The position numbers were made by a program, and so were the translations under genes. A DNA stretch of 64,000 nucleotides from CBFFRJ01 sp963530515 (GTDB lineage Bacteria > Pseudomonadota > Gammaproteobacteria > Enterobacterales > Enterobacteriaceae), in the NCBI GenBank assembly GCA_963530515.1, contig CAUSEC010000023.1, positions 30,887 through 94,886 on the forward strand. Reading direction: 5' to 3'. Numbering within the stretch: position 1 is the stretch's first letter; every line of letters starts with the position of its first letter. The notes under the pieces were generated by a model. That model did no database searches. It was not told where the DNA came from and saw only the letters and a list, made by a program, of their open reading frames with translations. Shown piece after piece: positions 52,023 to 61,229 of the stretch.

Positions 52023-52808
52023 ATGTTTGATATCGGCGTTAATCTCACCAGTTCCCAGTTTTCCCACGATCGCGATGAGGTCGTTTCCCGTGCGCAGGCG
52101 GCGGGGTTAAGCGGCATGTTGCTGACCGGAACCAACCTGCATGAAAGCCAACAGGCGCAGCGCTTTGCGCGCCATTACCCACGCTGCTGGTCAACCGCCG
52201 GGGTGCATCCCCATGACAGCAGCAGCTGGACGCCGGAAACCGAACGTGAAATCCGCGCACTCGCGGCGTTACCGGAAGTGGTGGCTATTGGCGAATGTGG
52301 TCTCGATTTTAACCGTAATTTCTCGACACCCGAGGAGCAGGAAAGGGCGTTCGTCGCACAACTGGCGCTGGCGGCGGAGCTTTCCATGCCGGTGTTTTTG
52401 CATTGCCGTGATGCCCACGCGCGCTTTCTGACGCTGCTGGACCCGTGGCTGAATAAACTGCCCGGTGCGGTGCTGCACTGTTTTACCGGCACGCTGAGTG
52501 AGGCCGAGGATTGCCTGGCTCGCGGCATGTATCTTGGTATCACCGGATGGATTTGCGATGAGCGACGTGGGCTGGAACTGCGTGAGGTGCTGCCACATAT
52601 TCCCGCTGAGCGTCTGTTTGTTGAAACCGACGCCCCTTATCTGCTGCCGCGTGATTTAGCGCCAAAGCCCAAATCGCGACGCAACGAACCCGCACATCTG
52701 GGGCATATTTTGCATTGTGTTGCCGGCTTGCGTGGCGAAGAGGCGGCGTGGCTGGATAAGGTTCTGGATAACAACGTTCAGACGCTTTTTGGCATCACGC
52801 TTTCTTGA
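52023..52808 (+). CDS. tatD: TatD metal-dependent DNase
   Basis: The 261-aa TatD-family (amidohydrolase fold) 3'-5' exonuclease has metal ligands in AIGECGLDFNRNFS, VFLHCRDAH, VLHCFTGT and ETDAPYL. The N-terminal HxH of many TatD proteins is replaced by NLT, as in E. coli TatD. The ATG at 52023 has GGAG upstream, within an earlier ATG (52011) that is therefore unlikely. It overlaps the convergent rfaH end by 14 bp. Confidence 0.95.
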   Translation: MFDIGVNLTSSQFSHDRDEVVSRAQAAGLSGMLLTGTNLHESQQAQRFARHYPRCWSTAGVHPHDSSSWTPETEREIRALAALPEVVAIGECGLDFNRNFSTPEEQERAFVAQLALAAELSMPVFLHCRDAHARFLTLLDPWLNKLPGAVLHCFTGTLSEAEDCLARGMYLGITGWICDERRGLELREVLPHIPAERLFVETDAPYLLPRDLAPKPKSRRNEPAHLGHILHCVAGLRGEEAAWLDKVLDNNVQTLFGITLS

Positions 52809-53283
52809 AATCGGTGTTTTTGATGCTCTGCATGACCTGCTTATTAAGCAGATTGAGCAGCAGCATGGAACGGGCTTCGCCATCCGGTTCTTTAAAGATG
52901 GCCTGCAAGCCTTCCAGCGCGCCTTCGGTGATGATGACCTGGTCGCCGGGATACGGCGTTTCAGGATCGGTAACACCTTCAGGTTTATAGAGCGAAAGCT
53001 GGTGAATCACCGTTGAAGGCACAAGCGCCGGGTGAGTGCCAAAGCGAACAAAATGGCTGACACCGCGCGTGGCATTAATAGTGGTGGTGTGAATGGTTTC
53101 GGGATCGAATTCCACAAACAGGTAGTTGGGGAACAGAGGTTCGCTCACCGTCGTGCGTTTACCGCGAACCATTTTCTCCAGCGCAATCATCGGCGTCAGG
53201 CAGTTTACCGCCTGGCGTTGGAGGTGTTCCTGGGCGCGCTGAAGCTGGCCTCGTTTGCAGTAAAGTAGATACCAGGATTGCAT
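52795..53283 (-). CDS. rfaH: Transcription antiterminator RfaH
   Basis: RfaH (162 aa) is the NusG paralogue that reads through ops-containing operons such as LPS core genes. An N-terminal NGN domain (MQSWYLLYCKRGQLQRAQEHL...) and the fold-switching C-terminal KOW domain (YPGDQVIITEGALEGLQAIFKEPDGEARSMLLL) are present. The ATG at 53283 gives the E. coli length. Confidence 0.97.
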   Translation of the reverse strand: MQSWYLLYCKRGQLQRAQEHLQRQAVNCLTPMIALEKMVRGKRTTVSEPLFPNYLFVEFDPETIHTTTINATRGVSHFVRFGTHPALVPSTVIHQLSLYKPEGVTDPETPYPGDQVIITEGALEGLQAIFKEPDGEARSMLLLNLLNKQVMQSIKNTDFKKA

Positions 53284-53462
53284 AATGTTCTTTTCCGGAA
53301 GTTCGGAGCGCAAGAATACCAAATGCACGCTGCGATGGCTAAGTTGATTATACGTCTCGCTCGCATTAACCGTTGTATTTCACCTCAATTTAACAAAATT
53401 ACAGCAACGTGAAGATGAACACCGTATAATAAAGCGCTTATCAAGAGGCCAGTATAAACCCC

Positions 53463-54947
53463 ATGAAATACCATGACCTACGCGATTTTCTGACGCTGCT
53501 TGAGCAGCAGGGCGAACTCAAACGCATCACTCTGCCAGTCGATCCCTACCTGGAAATGACGGAAATTGCTGACCGTACGCTCCGTGCGGGTGGCCCGGCT
53601 CTGCTGTTTGAAAACCCAAAAGGGTTCTCAATGCCGGTGTTATGTAACCTGTTCGGCACCCCGCGGCGTGTTGCGCTGGGGATGGGGCAGGAAGATGTCA
53701 GCGCCTTGCGCGAGGTGGGAAAATTACTGGCCTTTCTGAAAGAGCCGGAGCCGCCAAAAGGTTTTCGCGATCTCTTCGATAAGCTCCCTCAGTTTAAACA
53801 AGTGCTGAACATGCCGACCAAACGGCTGCGCGGTGCGCCTTGTCAGCAAAAAGTGGTGCAGGGCGATGATGTTGATCTGACAAACATCCCGATTATGCAG
53901 TGCTGGCCTGACGATGCCGCGCCGCTCATCACCTGGGGGCTGACCGTCACCCGTGGGCCGCATAAAGAGCGCCAGAATCTGGGCATTTATCGCCAGCAGC
54001 TGATTGGCAAAAATAAGCTGATTATGCGTTGGCTGTCCCATCGCGGCGGTGCGCTGGATTTCCAGGAGTGGCGCGAAACCCATCCGGGCGAACGTTTCCC
54101 GGTTTCTGTTGCGTTAGGCGCGGACCCGGCGACCATCCTGGCGGCGGTGACGCCCGTGCCGGACACCCTGTCAGAATATGCCTTTGCCGGGCTGCTGCGC
54201 GGCACCAAAACCGAAGTGGTCAAGTGCGTTTCGAATGATTTAGAGGTTCCCGCCAGTGCGGAGATCGTCCTCGAAGGCTATATTGAGCCGGGGGAGATGG
54301 CACCGGAAGGGCCCTATGGTGACCACACGGGTTACTATAATGAAATCGACAATTTCCCGGTCTTCACCGTTACGCACATCACCCAGCGTGAAGATGCGAT
54401 TTATCACTCAACCTACACCGGCCGGCCGCCTGATGAGCCTGCGGTATTGGGTGTGGCGTTGAACGAAGTCTTTGTGCCTATTTTGCAAAAGCAGTTCCCG
54501 GAAATCGTTGATTTTTATCTGCCGCCGGAAGGCTGTTCCTACCGCCTTGCGGTTGTCACCATGAAGAAACAGTACGCAGGCCATGCAAAACGCGTCATGA
54601 TGGGTGTCTGGTCATTCTTGCGCCAGTTTATGTACACCAAGTTCGTGATTGTGTGTGATGACGACATCAACGCCCGCGACTGGAACGATGTGATCTGGGC
54701 TATCACCACCCGTATGGACCCGGCAAGGGACACGGTGTTGATAGAAAACACGCCAATTGATTATCTGGATTTTGCCTCGCCGGTTTCCGGCCTTGGCTCA
54801 AAAATGGGACTGGATGCCACCAACAAATGGCCCGGCGAAACCCAACGAGAGTGGGGGCGCCCTATCAGAAAGGATCCTGAGGTGACGGCGCGTATCGACG
54901 CCATCTGGGATGATCTGGCCATTTTTAGCGACGGTAAAGGTGCGTAA
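53463..54947 (+). CDS. ubiD: 3-octaprenyl-4-hydroxybenzoate decarboxylase
   Basis: UbiD (494 aa) is the prenylated-FMN decarboxylase of ubiquinone synthesis. It begins MKYHDLRDFLTLLEQQGELKRI. The catalytic E-R-E set is in the region TPVPDTLSEYAFAGLLRG...EIVLEGYIEPGEMAPEGPYGDHTGYYN. It is divergent from rfaH and 60 bp before fre. Confidence 0.97.
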   Translation: MKYHDLRDFLTLLEQQGELKRITLPVDPYLEMTEIADRTLRAGGPALLFENPKGFSMPVLCNLFGTPRRVALGMGQEDVSALREVGKLLAFLKEPEPPKGFRDLFDKLPQFKQVLNMPTKRLRGAPCQQKVVQGDDVDLTNIPIMQCWPDDAAPLITWGLTVTRGPHKERQNLGIYRQQLIGKNKLIMRWLSHRGGALDFQEWRETHPGERFPVSVALGADPATILAAVTPVPDTLSEYAFAGLLRGTKTEVVKCVSNDLEVPASAEIVLEGYIEPGEMAPEGPYGDHTGYYNEIDNFPVFTVTHITQREDAIYHSTYTGRPPDEPAVLGVALNEVFVPILQKQFPEIVDFYLPPEGCSYRLAVVTMKKQYAGHAKRVMMGVWSFLRQFMYTKFVIVCDDDINARDWNDVIWAITTRMDPARDTVLIENTPIDYLDFASPVSGLGSKMGLDATNKWPGETQREWGRPIRKDPEVTARIDAIWDDLAIFSDGKGA

Positions 54948-55007
54948 CGCACCGCCGTTTTTCGCCTGACACAACGACAACAAGTATGAACCCGACAGAG
55001 GGAGCGC

Positions 55008-55709
55008 ATGACAACCTTAAGCTGTAAAGTGACCTCGGTAGACGCCATCACCGATACCGTATATCGCGTACGTTTAGTGCCGGAAGCGGCTTTTTCTTTT
55101 CGCGCTGGCCAGTACTTAATGGTAGTGATGGATGAACGAGACAAACGCCCCTTCTCAATGGCTTCTACCCCCGATCAGCATGAGTTTATCGAGCTGCACA
55201 TTGGTGCTTCCGAGATCAATCTCTACGCCATGGCGGTAATGGATCGCATTCTGAAAGACCGGGAAATCGTGATTGACATTCCGCACGGTGAAGCCTGGCT
55301 GCGTGACGACGAAGCGCGTCCGCTGGTGCTGATTGCTGGGGGGACCGGTTTCTCCTACGCGCGCTCTATTCTGTTAACCGCGCTGGCACAAAACCCGAAC
55401 CGTGATATCACCATCTACTGGGGCGGCCGTGAAGAGAAACATCTTTACGATCTGGCTGAGCTGGAAGCCCTGTCGGTTAATCACCCGAACCTGCGTGTCG
55501 AAGCGGTGGTGGAGCAGCCGGAAGAGAACTGGCGTGGCCGCAACGGTACGGTACTGACTGCAGTGTTGCAGGATTTTGGCACCCTTGCGGAGCACGACAT
55601 CTATATTGCCGGCCGTTTTGAAATGGCGAAAATTGCCCGTGACCTGTTCTGCAACGAACGTGGCGCACGTGAAGACCGTCTGTTCGGCGACGCATTTTCG
55701 TTTATTTAA
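55008..55709 (+). CDS. fre: NAD(P)H-flavin reductase
   Basis: Fre (233 aa) reduces free flavins with NAD(P)H. The flavin-binding KRPFSMAS (about residues 44-51) and the nicotinamide-binding GGTGFSYARSIL are present. It supplies reduced flavin to several acceptors, including ferric iron complexes. Confidence 0.97.
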   Translation: MTTLSCKVTSVDAITDTVYRVRLVPEAAFSFRAGQYLMVVMDERDKRPFSMASTPDQHEFIELHIGASEINLYAMAVMDRILKDREIVIDIPHGEAWLRDDEARPLVLIAGGTGFSYARSILLTALAQNPNRDITIYWGGREEKHLYDLAELEALSVNHPNLRVEAVVEQPEENWRGRNGTVLTAVLQDFGTLAEHDIYIAGRFEMAKIARDLFCNERGAREDRLFGDAFSFI

Positions 55710-55718
55710 GCCATAAAA

Positions 55719-55743
55719 AACCACCGCCTCATGAGCGGTGGTT
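55719..55743. terminator. Bidirectional terminator between fre and the periplasmic-protein gene
   Basis: AACCACCGC (55719-55727) pairs with GCGGTGGTT (55735-55743). An A-run lies on the left and TTATT on the right, so it can end both fre and the convergent gene. Confidence 0.85.
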
Positions 55744-55750
55744 ATTCACA

Positions 55751-56098
55751 TCATTCGTACAGATTGTGGAAGTCGACAAACAGCGGTTTATCGTTTTCCA
55801 TCAGACACAGCATATCGCCTTCCACGCCTTTTTTGGTCTCGAGACTCGCCGTCACGCGGGTCGCAATATGCTGGCTGCCAATGTTTTCATCCAGCAATTC
55901 CAGCCTGGCGGTGTCCGGGTCCGGCTTTGTGACCTGCAATTTAGCGTATAGCTCAGGGCTGCTGGTTTTGAGTTTCGCAAGGCCGTAGGCCAGGCAGCGT
56001 TGGGCCATAATTTGTTCCTGGCTGGCGCCTTCATTTGCCAGTGTGAGTGCAGGTAACAGAGCAAGCAGACAGCTGGCGGTGATCAACTTTTTTTTCAT
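55751..56098 (-). CDS. Small periplasmic protein of unknown function
   Basis: I do not recognise a named family. The 115-aa precursor MKKKLITASCLLALLPALTLA has a clear signal peptide with likely cleavage after LANEGA or TLA. The mature ~95 residues contain two cysteines (AQRCLAYGL and GDMLCLMEN) that could form a disulfide. K-12 has no gene here, between fre and fadA. The upstream open frame continues to 56227 but lacks a signal and is rejected. AAGGGAATG precedes the ATG. Confidence 0.75.
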   Translation of the reverse strand: MKKKLITASCLLALLPALTLANEGASQEQIMAQRCLAYGLAKLKTSSPELYAKLQVTKPDPDTARLELLDENIGSQHIATRVTASLETKKGVEGDMLCLMENDKPLFVDFHNLYE

Positions 56099-56160
56099 AT
56101 CATTCCCTTGTTGAGATGTCAGTATTTCCATGGAGATTCTAAGGGATTTCGGGAAGGATA

Positions 56161-56191
56161 AAAAATAAAAAGCCCGCCCCTGACAGGCGGG
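56161..56191 (-). terminator. Terminator of the fadBA transcript
   Basis: On the minus strand CCCGCC-TGTCAGG-GGCGGG is followed by CTTTTTATTTTTT. It lies about 150 bp beyond the fadA stop, leaving a long structured 3' UTR. Confidence 0.85.
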
Positions 56192-56256
56192 AAAACGGCA
56201 ACTAAACCTTTCCCCGTCATCATTCACGCTGCCTCATTGTTGGCTGCCTTTGCTCA

Positions 56257-56288
56257 CCCCGGTCACATAGTGAACTATGCTCCCGGGG
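56257..56288. repeat. Nested hairpin element in the fadA 3' UTR
   Basis: CCCCGG (56257-56262) pairs with CCGGGG (56283-56288), and inside it CATAGT (56266-56271) pairs with ACTATG (56274-56279). The surrounding CTTTGCTCACC...ACTCGCTCAGTTGCCGCC sequence resembles a motif I have seen at other enterobacterial loci, but I cannot name a family. Confidence 0.6.
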
Positions 56289-56344
56289 ACTCGCTCAGTT
56301 GCCGCCGCGATGCAACGCGAATGATTTAGGGGAATATTCTTCGA

Positions 56345-57508
56345 TTACACCCGCTCAAACACCGTTGCGATCCCCTGACCCAACCCGATACACATGGTCG
56401 CCAGGCCAAACTGGGCGTCTTTGCGTTCCATCAGATTGAGCAGCGTGGTGCTGATACGTGTACCGGAACAACCCAGCGGGTGGCCGAGGGCGATCGCCCC
56501 GCCGTTGAGGTTGATCTTCTCGTCTATCTGCTCCATCAGCCCGAGATCTTTAATGCACGGCAGGATCTGTGCGGCGAAGGCTTCGTTCATTTCAAACAGG
56601 TCGATATCCGAGGCGGACAGCCCGGCTTTTTTCAGCGCCAGCTTCGATGCCGGAACCGGGCCGTATCCCATAATTGACGGATCGCAGCCGACCACCGCCA
56701 TCGAACGCACGCGGGCACGTGGTTTCAGGCCCAGCTCACGCGCCCGACTTTCGCTCATCATCAGCATGGCGGATGCGCCATCGGAAAGAGCGGAAGAGGT
56801 TCCTGCGGTGACTGTACCGTTTACCGGGTCAAAGGCCGGTCGCAGCGCGGCCAGGGCTTCAACGGTGGTCTCCGGGCGGATGACTTCGTCGTAATTAAAC
56901 TGTTTGAGCACGCCGTCGGCGTCATGACCGCCGGTCGGAATGATTTCATTTTTGAACGCACCGGATTGCGTCGCGGCCCAGGCGCGGGCGTGGGAACGGG
57001 CGGCAAACGCATCCTGCATTTCACGGCTGATACCGTGCATACGCGAGAGCATCTCTGCCGTCAGCCCCATCATGCCTGCCGCTTTGGCGACGTTACGGCT
57101 CATGCCGGGGTGAAAATCGACGCCGTGGCTCATCGGCACGTGGCCCATGTGTTCCACGCCACCGACCAGACACGCCTGCGCATCGCCGGTCATGATCATC
57201 CGAGCCGCATCATGCAGCGCCTGCATTGATGAGCCACACAGACGGTTGACGGTGACTGCAGGGACAGAATGGGGGATCTCCGCCAGCAGCGCGGCGTTAC
57301 GGGCAATATTGAAACCCTGCTCCAGGGTTTGCTGTACGCAGCCCCAGTAGATATCGTCCAGCGCAGCGGCTTCAAGTGCCGGGTTGCGCGCCAGCAGGCT
57401 GCGCATCAGGTGCGCGGAGAGGTCTTCTGCCCGCACGTTACGAAACGCGCCGCCCTTTGAACGGCCCATCGGGGTGCGAATTGCATCGACAATGACAACC
57501 TGTTCCAT
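56345..57508 (-). CDS. fadA: 3-ketoacyl-CoA thiolase FadA
   Basis: FadA (387 aa) performs the last step of fatty-acid beta-oxidation, cleaving 3-ketoacyl-CoA. The nucleophile Cys is in NRLCGSSMQALHDA (about residue 91); the catalytic His is in GHPLGCSGTR and the second Cys in MCIGLGQG. It forms an alpha2beta2 complex with FadB, whose gene ends nine bases upstream. Confidence 0.98.
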   Translation of the reverse strand: MEQVVIVDAIRTPMGRSKGGAFRNVRAEDLSAHLMRSLLARNPALEAAALDDIYWGCVQQTLEQGFNIARNAALLAEIPHSVPAVTVNRLCGSSMQALHDAARMIMTGDAQACLVGGVEHMGHVPMSHGVDFHPGMSRNVAKAAGMMGLTAEMLSRMHGISREMQDAFAARSHARAWAATQSGAFKNEIIPTGGHDADGVLKQFNYDEVIRPETTVEALAALRPAFDPVNGTVTAGTSSALSDGASAMLMMSESRARELGLKPRARVRSMAVVGCDPSIMGYGPVPASKLALKKAGLSASDIDLFEMNEAFAAQILPCIKDLGLMEQIDEKINLNGGAIALGHPLGCSGTRISTTLLNLMERKDAQFGLATMCIGLGQGIATVFERV

Positions 57509-57517
57509 TGTGACTCC

Positions 57518-59707
57518 TTAAGCCGTTTTCAGTTCGCCAACCGGACGGGCTGGTGCAACCGGGGGATAATAGGGTTCGTTATGGCGTGCTTTTTCGCGCA
57601 GACCGGCGGGCACGTCATATAACGGACCGAGGTGCTGATACTGCTGGGCCATATCGAGGTATTTTGCGCTGCCGAGCGTATCCAGCCAGCGGAACGCGCC
57701 GCCGTGGAACGGAGGGAAACCCAGGCCATACACCAGGGCCATATCCGCTTCCGCCGGGCTGGCAATAATACCTTCTTCCAGACAACGAACCACTTCGTTG
57801 ACCATCGGAATCATCATGCGGGCGATGATCTCCTCGTCGCTGAAATCGCGCTTCGGCTGGCTGACTTCTGCCAGCAGCCCGTCCACTGCGGCGTCTTCCT
57901 CTTTCTTCGGCTTGCCTTTGCTGTCTTCGTTATAGCGCCAGAAGCCCAGGCCGTTTTTCTGCCCGAAGCGGTTAGCGTCGAACAGCGCATCGATGGCATC
58001 GCGGAAATCTTTTTGCATACGCTGCGGGAAACCTGCCGCCATCACCGCCTGCGCGTGATGCGCGGTATCAATGCCGACCACATCCAGCAGATACGCCGGG
58101 CCCATTGGCCAGCCAAACTGTTTTTCCATCACTTTGTCGACTTTGCGGAAATCTGCACCGTCGCGCAGCAGCTGGCTGAAACCAGCAAAGTAGGGGAACA
58201 GCACGCGGTTGACGAAGAAGCCAGGGCAGTCGTTAACCACAATCGGCGTTTTGCCCATTTTGCTCGCCCAGGCCACCACTTTAGCGATGGTGGCGTCCGA
58301 GGTTTTCTCGCCGCGAATCACTTCAACCAGCGGCATACGGTGCACCGGGTTAAAGAAGTGCATGCCGCAGAAGTTTTCCGGGCGCTTGAGTACGCTCGCC
58401 AGCTCACCAATCGGAATCGTCGAGGTGTTGGATGCCAGCACGGTTTCCGGGCGCACTTTGTCTTCGGTTTCCGCCAGCACTGCCTTTTTCACTTTCGGGT
58501 TTTCCACCACCGCTTCGACCACCACATCGACGCGATCGAAACCGCTGTATTCCAGCGTGGGCTGAATAGTGGAAATCACGCCCGCCAGCTTCAGGCCGTC
58601 AATTTTGCCGCGTTCCAGTTGCTTATTCAGCAGCTTGGCGGCTTCGGTCATGCCGAGCGTCAGGGATTTTTCGTTGATATCTTTCATCACCACCGGCACG
58701 CCTTTCCAGGCTGACTGGTAAGCAATGCCGCCGCCCATAATACCGGCACCGAGCACGGCGGCGTGTTTAGGCGTTTCAACGTCTTTGGTCAGCTTCTTCG
58801 CTTTGCCTTTCACGAACTGATCGTTAAGGAAGATACCTACCAGGGCGCGGGCTTCTTTACTGTGCGCCAGGGGAACGAAGCTTTGGTTTTCAAGCTGAAG
58901 AGCGTTGTCACGACCACAGCGCGCGGCCGCTTCAATGGTTTTTACCGCTGTGATTGGCGCGGGGTAATGTTTACCCGCCGTCTGCGCCACCATGCCTTTG
59001 GCGATGGTGAAGCTCATGGTCGCTTCAATTTTACTTAAGTGCAGAGGTTCCAGCTTCGGCTGTCGTTTCGCTTTCCAGTCGAGGTCGCCGTTGATGGCCT
59101 GGCGCAGAATAGCGATAGCACCCTCTTTTAACTTCTCTGCTTTCACCACACCGTCAACCAGACCGATTTTGAGCGCCTCTTCGGCGCCGACGTCTTTACC
59201 GGCAGCGATGATCTCCAGTGCGCTGTCCGCCCCGAGCAGGCGCGGCAAACGCACTGAACCGCCAAAGCCTGGCATGATGCCGAGTTTGGTTTCCGGCAGG
59301 CCGATGCGCAGATCCGGTGTGGCGAGACGATAATCTGTCGCCAGCACGCATTCGCAACCGCCGCCCAGCGCGTAGCCATTCACGGCGGAAATGGTCGGCA
59401 CCGGCAAATCTTCCAGTCGGCTGAAGACGCTGTTAGCAAAATGGAGCCAGCTGCTCAGTTGTTCTGCAGGAACCAGGAACAGGGAGAGGAATTCGGTGAT
59501 ATCAGCCCCGACGATAAATGCCGCCTTTTCAGAACGCAGCAACAGGGCTTTTAAATCGGACTGTTTTTCCAGCACGTCCAGCGCCTCGCCGAGGCTGGCA
59601 ACGGTCGCTGTATCAAGTTTGTTCACTGAGCCGGGGGCGTCGAACACCAGTTCGGCAATGCCGTCTTCCAGCCAGTTGAGATATAAGGTTTCGCCTTTGT
59701 AGAGCAT
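57518..59707 (-). CDS. fadB: Fatty-acid oxidation complex alpha subunit FadB
   Basis: FadB (729 aa) combines enoyl-CoA hydratase/isomerase (N-terminal crotonase domain, NGYALGGGCECVLATDYR and GLPETKLGIMPGFGG) with 3-hydroxyacyl-CoA dehydrogenase (NAD motif GAGIMGGGIAYQSA near residue 320; HFFNPVHRMPLVEVI). The start at 59707 (MLYKGETLYLNWLEDG) equals the E. coli start; a longer frame covers the FadR operator. Confidence 0.98.
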   Translation of the reverse strand: MLYKGETLYLNWLEDGIAELVFDAPGSVNKLDTATVASLGEALDVLEKQSDLKALLLRSEKAAFIVGADITEFLSLFLVPAEQLSSWLHFANSVFSRLEDLPVPTISAVNGYALGGGCECVLATDYRLATPDLRIGLPETKLGIMPGFGGSVRLPRLLGADSALEIIAAGKDVGAEEALKIGLVDGVVKAEKLKEGAIAILRQAINGDLDWKAKRQPKLEPLHLSKIEATMSFTIAKGMVAQTAGKHYPAPITAVKTIEAAARCGRDNALQLENQSFVPLAHSKEARALVGIFLNDQFVKGKAKKLTKDVETPKHAAVLGAGIMGGGIAYQSAWKGVPVVMKDINEKSLTLGMTEAAKLLNKQLERGKIDGLKLAGVISTIQPTLEYSGFDRVDVVVEAVVENPKVKKAVLAETEDKVRPETVLASNTSTIPIGELASVLKRPENFCGMHFFNPVHRMPLVEVIRGEKTSDATIAKVVAWASKMGKTPIVVNDCPGFFVNRVLFPYFAGFSQLLRDGADFRKVDKVMEKQFGWPMGPAYLLDVVGIDTAHHAQAVMAAGFPQRMQKDFRDAIDALFDANRFGQKNGLGFWRYNEDSKGKPKKEEDAAVDGLLAEVSQPKRDFSDEEIIARMMIPMVNEVVRCLEEGIIASPAEADMALVYGLGFPPFHGGAFRWLDTLGSAKYLDMAQQYQHLGPLYDVPAGLREKARHNEPYYPPVAPARPVGELKTA

Positions 59708-59733
59708 GTCAGTCTCCTGAGTCCCGCAAGATG

Positions 59734-59750
59734 ATCTGGTCATACCAGAT
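59734..59750. promoter_or_regulatory. FadR operator of fadBA
   Basis: ATCTGGTCATACCAGAT is a 17-bp palindrome with the FadR core CTGGT-N3-ACCAG, 27 bp upstream of the fadB start. FadR repression, relieved by long-chain acyl-CoA, is established for E. coli fadBA. Confidence 0.88.
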
Positions 59751-59897
59751 GAGGCGAAGTGTGGATTTTATGTTAATAAATTGCAAATTTATCATTAAGA
59801 AATTGCAGGGCCGATCACGCTCAGGGGAAATCACCCTCCCTGGAGAGGCTGTGCTAAGATGCGAAAACATGAGGTCAAAAAAACAGAAGGAAGAATG

Positions 59898-61229
59898 ATG
59901 GACTCACTGGCCGCGCTGTATAAAAATCATATTGTTACGTTACAGGAACGTACCCGCGATGTACTTGCCCGCTTTAAGCTCGACGCGCTGTTGATTCACT
60001 CCGGCGAACTGTTCAACGTCTTTCTCGACGATCACCCTTACCCGTTTAAAGTTAACCCGCAGTTTAAAGCCTGGGTGCCGGTAACACAGGTTCCAAATTG
60101 CTGGTTGCTGGTTGATGGCGTGAACAAACCGAAGCTGTGGTTCTATCTGCCGGTCGATTACTGGCACAACGTGGAACCTTTGCCGACATCCTTCTGGACG
60201 GAAGAGGTCGAGGTGATTGCGCTGCCGAAAGCTGAGGGTATTGGCAGCCAGCTGCCGGCGGCACGCGGCAATATCGGCTACATCGGCCCGGTGCCTGAGC
60301 GCGCACTCGCGCTGGATATTGCCGCCAGCAATATCAACCCGAAAGGGGTGATTGATTACCTGCACTACTATCGCGCTTATAAAACCGATTATGAACTGGC
60401 GTGCATGCGTGAAGCGCAAAAAACGGCAGTGAACGGCCATCGTGCGGCGGAAGAAGCTTTCCGTTCCGGCATGAGCGAGTTCGACATCAATCTGGCCTAC
60501 CTGACGGCAACCGGTCATCGCGATACTGATGTGCCTTACAGCAATATTGTGGCGCTGAATGAGCATGCCTCCGTGCTGCATTACACTAAGCTGGACCACC
60601 GCGTTCCCGCTGAGTTGCGCAGCTTCCTGCTGGATGCCGGGGCAGAATATAACGGCTACGCCGCTGACCTGACCCGGACCTGGTCTGCCCATAGCGATAA
60701 CGACTATGCCCATCTTGTGAAAGACGTTAACGACGAGCAACTGGCGCTGATTGCGACGATGAAAACGGGGGTGAATTACCTCGAGTACCACGTGCAGTTC
60801 CATCAGCGCATCGCCAAATTGCTGCGTAAGCACCAAATCGTCACCGATATGAGTGAAGAGGCGATGGTGGAGAACGATCTTACCGGGCCGTTTATGCCGC
60901 ACGGCATCGGTCACCCGCTCGGTCTGCAGGTTCATGATGTTGCGGGCTTTATGCAGGACGATAACGGTACGCACCTGGCGGCTCCATCGAAGTACCCGTA
61001 CCTGCGCTGCACCCGCGTGCTGCAACCGCGCATGGTGTTGACCATTGAGCCGGGGATCTACTTTATCGACTCCCTGCTGACGCCGTGGCGTGAAGGTCCG
61101 TTCAGTAAGCACTTCAACTGGCAGAAAATCGAGGCGCTGAAGCCGTTCGGCGGCATTCGTATTGAAGATAACGTCGTCATTCATGAAAACAGCATTGAGA
61201 ACATGACGCGGGACCTGAAGCTGGCGTAA
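59898..61229 (+). CDS. pepQ: Xaa-Pro dipeptidase PepQ
   Basis: PepQ (443 aa) cleaves dipeptides with C-terminal proline. The pita-bread metal ligands are visible: LDAGAEYNGYAADLTRTW (two Asp), MPHGIGHPLGLQVHD (His), LTIEPGIYF (Glu) and GGIRIEDNV (Glu). The ATG at 59898 (MDSLAALYKNH) aligns with the E. coli start; an adjacent ATG (59895) and an earlier frame are also open. It is divergent from fadB. Confidence 0.96.
   Translation: MDSLAALYKNHIVTLQERTRDVLARFKLDALLIHSGELFNVFLDDHPYPFKVNPQFKAWVPVTQVPNCWLLVDGVNKPKLWFYLPVDYWHNVEPLPTSFWTEEVEVIALPKAEGIGSQLPAARGNIGYIGPVPERALALDIAASNINPKGVIDYLHYYRAYKTDYELACMREAQKTAVNGHRAAEEAFRSGMSEFDINLAYLTATGHRDTDVPYSNIVALNEHASVLHYTKLDHRVPAELRSFLLDAGAEYNGYAADLTRTWSAHSDNDYAHLVKDVNDEQLALIATMKTGVNYLEYHVQFHQRIAKLLRKHQIVTDMSEEAMVENDLTGPFMPHGIGHPLGLQVHDVAGFMQDDNGTHLAAPSKYPYLRCTRVLQPRMVLTIEPGIYFIDSLLTPWREGPFSKHFNWQKIEALKPFGGIRIEDNVVIHENSIENMTRDLKLA

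Noticed and set aside
57632..58714. 360-aa plus-strand open frame inside fadB
   Set aside because: Antisense frame of fadB rich in His, Arg and Gln, typical of a shadow in GC-rich coding DNA.
59940..61184. 414-aa minus-strand open frame covering pepQ
   Set aside because: Composition is that of antisense translation and pepQ motifs are intact on the plus strand.
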